Shown: one piece after another, positions 61,325 to 64,000 of the stretch | Layout: each line of letters starts with the position of its first letter | Position numbering within the stretch: position 1 is the stretch's first letter | DNA from: Pseudomonas sp. PDM18 | GTDB taxonomy: Bacteria; Pseudomonadota; Gammaproteobacteria; Pseudomonadales; Pseudomonadaceae | Reading direction: 5' to 3' | Assembly (NCBI RefSeq): GCF_014852585.1 | Contig: NZ_JACVBX010000001.1 | Coordinates: 806,001-870,000, forward strand | DNA length: 64,000 nucleotides | Notes under the pieces: model-generated | What the model saw: the letters and a program-made list of their open reading frames with translations, nothing else | Database searches by the model: none | What the model was told of the DNA's origin: nothing | Position numbers and translations under genes: made by a program

Positions 61325-61400
61325 GTAGGGCGCATTACCTGGAACAGGTTATCCGCCGAAGTCCTGTCGGCGGATAACGCTGGCGCGTTATCCGCCCTAC
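61325..61400 (+). repeat. 76-bp palindromic intergenic repeat, copy B
   Basis: Second copy of the element at 4786-4861, in the same orientation and of the same length, with differences mostly in the central loop. It starts 8 nt after the acyltransferase stop codon, again between convergent genes. A half-REP (TCGCGGACGGAGCCC... CTCCTAC, 61443-61466) follows. Confidence 0.9.
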
Positions 61401-61483
61401 GAAAGCGACGCCAACGATGGATCACAGCGCGCAGGGAAATCATCGCGGACGGAGCCCGCTCCTACGACCCTTCCCCCTGGCAC

Positions 61484-61512
61484 AAAAAAGCCCGCCAATC
61501 GGCGGGCTTTTT
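61484..61512 (-). terminator. Terminator of the OmpA-like gene
   Basis: AAAAAAGCCCGCC pairs with GGCGGGCTTTTT around AATC. It lies 12 nt past the OmpA stop codon and carries T-runs on both strands, so it can also stop readthrough from the acyltransferase side. Confidence 0.95.
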
Positions 61513-61524
61513 CATGGGAGAGGC

Positions 61525-62238
61525 TTACTGCTGGTACTGCTGGGTCTGCGCGTTCGGCAGGGCCTTCAGGTTCACTTCCACACGGCGGTTCTGCGCGCGG
61601 CCGTTGGCGTCGGCGTTGGAGGCAACCGGCTGGTCCGGGCCCATGCCACGGGTGCTGACGCGAGTGCCGTCGACGCCCTGGGAGGTCAGGTAGGAGGCAA
61701 CAGACTGCGCACGACGCTGGGACAAGTCCATGTTGTGCTGGCGGCTGCCGGTGCTGTCGGTGTAACCGACGATCTCGATGCTGTTCTGGTTGAACTCCTT
61801 GAAGGAGTTGGCCAGGTTGTTCAGCGGGGTATAGAAGGACGGTGCGATGTTCGCCGAGTCGGTGGCGAAGGTGATGTTGCCCGGCATGATCAGCTTGATG
61901 TCGTCACCTTGGCGCTCGACCTGCACACCGGTGCCCTGCATCTGCTGGCGCAGCTTGGCTTCCTGCTTGTCGGCGTAGTAGCCGTAGCCAGCGGCGGCAG
62001 CACCGATGGCGGCGGCGCCGATCATTGCGCCCTTGCCACGGTTGTCATGGTTGATCGCGGCACCGGCGACGGCGCCAGCCAGCGCACCCAGCGCACCGTA
62101 CTTGGCGGTCTTGCTCATGCCGCCCTCGGCTGGCGGGGCCTGGGTGTTGGGGTCATAGGGGTTCTGGGAGGCGCAACCGGCCATGAGGGCAAGGGCGGTG
62201 GCAGCCGCAACCATGGACAGACTACGTGCGGTGAACAT
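61525..62238 (-). CDS. OmpA-family peptidoglycan-binding lipoprotein
   Basis: The 237-residue protein has a signal peptide with the lipobox LMAGC (lipidated Cys22). A glycine-zipper segment (YGALGALAGAVAGAAI, and a second alanine-glycine run AMIGAAAIGAAAAGYGYY) follows at about 47-85. The C-terminal OmpA domain has NITFATDSANI, VGYTDSTGSRQHNMDLSQRRAQSVASYL and NGRAQNRRVEV. It is of the YiaD/YfiB type and would tether the outer membrane to peptidoglycan. The ATG at 62238 precedes the signal peptide. The gene has its own terminator. Confidence 0.93.
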   Translation of the reverse strand: MFTARSLSMVAAATALALMAGCASQNPYDPNTQAPPAEGGMSKTAKYGALGALAGAVAGAAINHDNRGKGAMIGAAAIGAAAAGYGYYADKQEAKLRQQMQGTGVQVERQGDDIKLIMPGNITFATDSANIAPSFYTPLNNLANSFKEFNQNSIEIVGYTDSTGSRQHNMDLSQRRAQSVASYLTSQGVDGTRVSTRGMGPDQPVASNADANGRAQNRRVEVNLKALPNAQTQQYQQ

Positions 62239-62323
62239 GTCGGATGACTCCTCGAAATAGCGAAACACCCATTAGCGGGCGGCAGGTTAGAGCTTAGGTC
62301 GTGCAAATAATTCCGTAGCAACC

Positions 62324-62965
62324 TTAAGCACGGATGAAGGGATTTTCCCGCATCTCGTCGCCCAGGGTGGTATCCGGGCCATGCCCCGTGACCACGGTCG
62401 CGTCTTCGTCCAGCGAGTACAGGCGGTCGCGGATCGAGCGCTCGATAGTGGCGTAGTCGCCGCCCCACAGGTCGGTGCGGCCGATGCTGCGACGGAACAG
62501 CGTGTCGCCAGCGATCAGTAGCTTGTCCTGAGGAAACCAGAAGCTCATCGAGCCCGGTGTATGCCCAGGGGTGTGCAGTGCCACGCCGCAGCCGCAGGCC
62601 AGTTCTTCGTCATCGGCCAGCCATTGGTCCGGCGAAGGCACCGGCGTATAGGGGACGCCGAACATACGGCACTGCATCTCCAGGTTGTCCCAGAGGAACT
62701 GGTCATCTTTGTGCAGGTGCAGGGTCGCGCCGGTCTTCTCCTTCATCTGCCCGGAAGCGAGGAAGTGGTCCAGGTGCGCGTGGGTATGGATGATGCTGAC
62801 CACCTTCAGCCCCAGCGCGTCTAGGCGCTGCAGGATGAGTTCGTGGTCGCCACCCGGATCGACGACGATGGCCTTCTTCGTCAGCGGGTCGCCGATGATG
62901 GTGCAGTTGCACTGCAAGGGGCCGACGGGGAAGGTTTCGCGGATCAGGGCAGGCTGTTCGCTCAT
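62324..62965 (-). CDS. MBL-fold metallo-hydrolase (glyoxalase II-like)
   Basis: The 213-residue enzyme has the metal motif THAHLDH (HxHxDH) after VDPGGDHELILQRLDALGLKVVSII. Further ligands are in HTPGHTPGSM, GDTLFRRSIGR and VVTGHGPDTT. The overall pattern (CNCTIIGDP at the start) corresponds to the YcbL-type group of glyoxalase II-like hydrolases, some of which hydrolyse S-lactoylglutathione. The ATG at 62965 is the family start. It lies between the OmpA and AraC genes on the same strand. Confidence 0.92.
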   Translation of the reverse strand: MSEQPALIRETFPVGPLQCNCTIIGDPLTKKAIVVDPGGDHELILQRLDALGLKVVSIIHTHAHLDHFLASGQMKEKTGATLHLHKDDQFLWDNLEMQCRMFGVPYTPVPSPDQWLADDEELACGCGVALHTPGHTPGSMSFWFPQDKLLIAGDTLFRRSIGRTDLWGGDYATIERSIRDRLYSLDEDATVVTGHGPDTTLGDEMRENPFIRA

Positions 62966-63048
62966 CGAAGACTCGCTCGGTTGCGGAAGAACACGGCGGG
63001 TATTTTCGCCGATTCCGCCCCGCCCTGGCGAGTCGATGGATCGAGTGT

Positions 63049-64000
63049 TCAGTCGCCCTGGCGGTAGTCCGTGGGCAGCTTGCCCGTCCACTTGCGGAAC
63101 GCCCGGCGGAAGTTCGACGGGTCGTTGAAGCCTAGCAGCAGCGCGATCTCGTAGAGCGGCAAGTGGGTCGTGGTGAGGTATTGCAGGGCCAGGCGCTTGC
63201 GCACGTCGTCGAGCACTTCCTGGTAGGTGGTGCCCAGGTTCGAAAGATGTCGACGCAGGCTGCGGCCGCTGGTGTGCAGGTCGGCAGCGACCGCTTCCAG
63301 GTCGGGGAACTCACCGGGGCGCGCCAGCAGCAGGCGACGGATGCGGGTCAACAAGCCTTCCTGGACGTCCAGCGTGGCCAGCAGCGCCTCGCACTGCTGC
63401 TCGCACATCTGCACCGTGGCCGGGTTGGCCAGCGCCATGGGCCGCGCCAGGTATTCGCTGGGCAGGCCAATGAAGTGGAATGGCTGGTCGAACAGCACCT
63501 CGCAGCCGAACACCTCGGCGTACCGTTCGGCGTAGGCCGGCTCGGCATGGGCAAAGCCGACGCTGACACCCTGCAACGGTTCGCCGACCAGGAAGCGGGC
63601 GATGGTGTGCAGGCTGGTCATCAGGCCTTCGGCGGCGAAGCGGCTGGTGGGGCCGAGAGGAATCGACTCGCTGGCGCGCAGGTAGGACACGCCGCCGTCC
63701 TCCACCATCTCCAGGTCGTAGGCCAGGCCGAGCACGCGGTAGTACTTCAGGGCGAAACCGATGGCACGGCCGAGGTTGGCACTGGACAACACCGCATAGC
63801 CGAGGATGCCGTGGGTGGAAACGTTCAAGCGCTGCCCCAGCAACAGGCCGAAGGCTGGCTCGTTGCAGTGCACCAGCGCGGTACTGGAGAGCTGATGGAA
63901 GTCGATGAAAGACAGGCGTCCGTTGGGGCTCTGCAGTACCTCGGGGCGCACACGGGCCAGCTCGAACAGGCGCACACGCGGCACGCCCAGCTCTTCGGCG
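63049..64000 (-). CDS. oruR: AraC-family regulator (OruR-like), N-terminus outside the window
   Basis: At least 317 residues are seen; the frame is still open at the right edge (GTG codons there are probably internal). The N-terminal AraC_arabinose-binding-2 (cupin-free) type domain spans the first 200 residues (LSFIDFHQLSSTALVHCNEPAFGLLLGQRL...HGILGYAVLSSANLGRAIGFALKYYRV). The C-terminal HTH follows: RSLRRHLSNLGTTYQEVLDDVRKRLALQYLTTTHLPLYEIALLLGFNDPSNFRRAFRKWTGKLPTDYRQGD. The P. aeruginosa gene order I recall places the ornithine-utilisation regulator OruR here. The symbol rests on that recollection. Confidence 0.8.
   Translation of the reverse strand, partial: AEELGVPRVRLFELARVRPEVLQSPNGRLSFIDFHQLSSTALVHCNEPAFGLLLGQRLNVSTHGILGYAVLSSANLGRAIGFALKYYRVLGLAYDLEMVEDGGVSYLRASESIPLGPTSRFAAEGLMTSLHTIARFLVGEPLQGVSVGFAHAEPAYAERYAEVFGCEVLFDQPFHFIGLPSEYLARPMALANPATVQMCEQQCEALLATLDVQEGLLTRIRRLLLARPGEFPDLEAVAADLHTSGRSLRRHLSNLGTTYQEVLDDVRKRLALQYLTTTHLPLYEIALLLGFNDPSNFRRAFRKWTGKLPTDYRQGD

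Overview
This is a chromosomal window of a high-GC gammaproteobacterium, almost certainly a Pseudomonas close to the P. aeruginosa / P. nitroreducens / P. citronellolis side of the genus. Four things point that way: third positions rich in G and C, Pseudomonas-type REP palindromes (TTCGCGAGC...GCTCCTAC) in many gaps, typical Pseudomonas small families (DUF3509, DUF1244, HopJ, DUF3565), and a gene order that I recall from P. aeruginosa PAO1. Roughly 20-44 kb resembles the stretch around yebG, ldh and folM-folE1-folX. Roughly 45-64 kb resembles the stretch from trxB2 through cysZ, pta and ackA to oruR. That synteny is from memory and was not searched. I saw no rRNA, tRNA, CRISPR array, prophage, insertion sequence or plasmid gene; this is ordinary core and accessory chromosome.

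Layout. 1-3.6 kb: an export operon (FUSC pump, cut by the window edge, and a NodT-type outer-membrane lipoprotein) divergent from a LysR regulator. 3.8-7.3 kb: a 2-hydroxyacid dehydrogenase, an EamA exporter divergent from an AraC regulator, and a 300-base non-coding stretch packed with hairpins. 7.3-9.5 kb: a three-gene DUF3649/PepSY/DUF3325 membrane operon behind a good Fur box. 10.4-12.8 kb: a MocR regulator divergent from another EamA exporter. 12.9-16.4 kb: a SNF2-type helicase and 3-hydroxybutyrate dehydrogenase. 16.5-19.8 kb: a HlyD protein with two ABC-2 permeases and no ATPase. 19.9-23.3 kb: PsiE, a DUF3509 protein, SOS-controlled yebG (LexA box), leucine dehydrogenase and a SirB1-like protein. 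23.4-30.3 kb: a MalT-like LuxR regulator, the DUF1329/DUF1302 pair and an AraC regulator fused to an NTF2/SnoaL-like domain.

30.4-36.3 kb: an amine-oxidase-like flavoprotein with a cupin, a crotonase, an MFE-2-like SDR, and an alpha/beta hydrolase resembling MEST that is translationally coupled to a class II aldolase. 36.8-41.7 kb: WbqC, a CidA/LrgB pair divergent from a LysR regulator, and a membrane protein-DUF985-flavodoxin operon. 41.8-44.3 kb: the pterin genes folM-folE-folX, DUF1244 and HopJ. 44.7-51.1 kb: trxB, a CHASE4-HAMP-PAS-GGDEF cyclase, cysZ, a glycosyltransferase and DegV. 51.4-55.9 kb: electrophile and redox functions, namely an Old Yellow Enzyme with a TetR repressor (two identical operators), a LysR/tautomerase pair, a nitroreductase and a glutathione peroxidase. 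56-64 kb: slyD, DUF3565-ackA-pta, an acyltransferase, an OmpA lipoprotein, an MBL hydrolase and an OruR-like AraC regulator cut by the right edge.

The signals I find most worth following are the multi-hairpin element at 6.87-7.14 kb, a 76-bp palindromic repeat present twice (both times between convergent genes and in the same orientation), a perfect CRP/Vfr palindrome plus a 40-bp-spaced direct repeat between trxB and the cyclase, and the ABC-2 export cluster lacking an ATPase. I did not find a clearly unprecedented multi-gene system.
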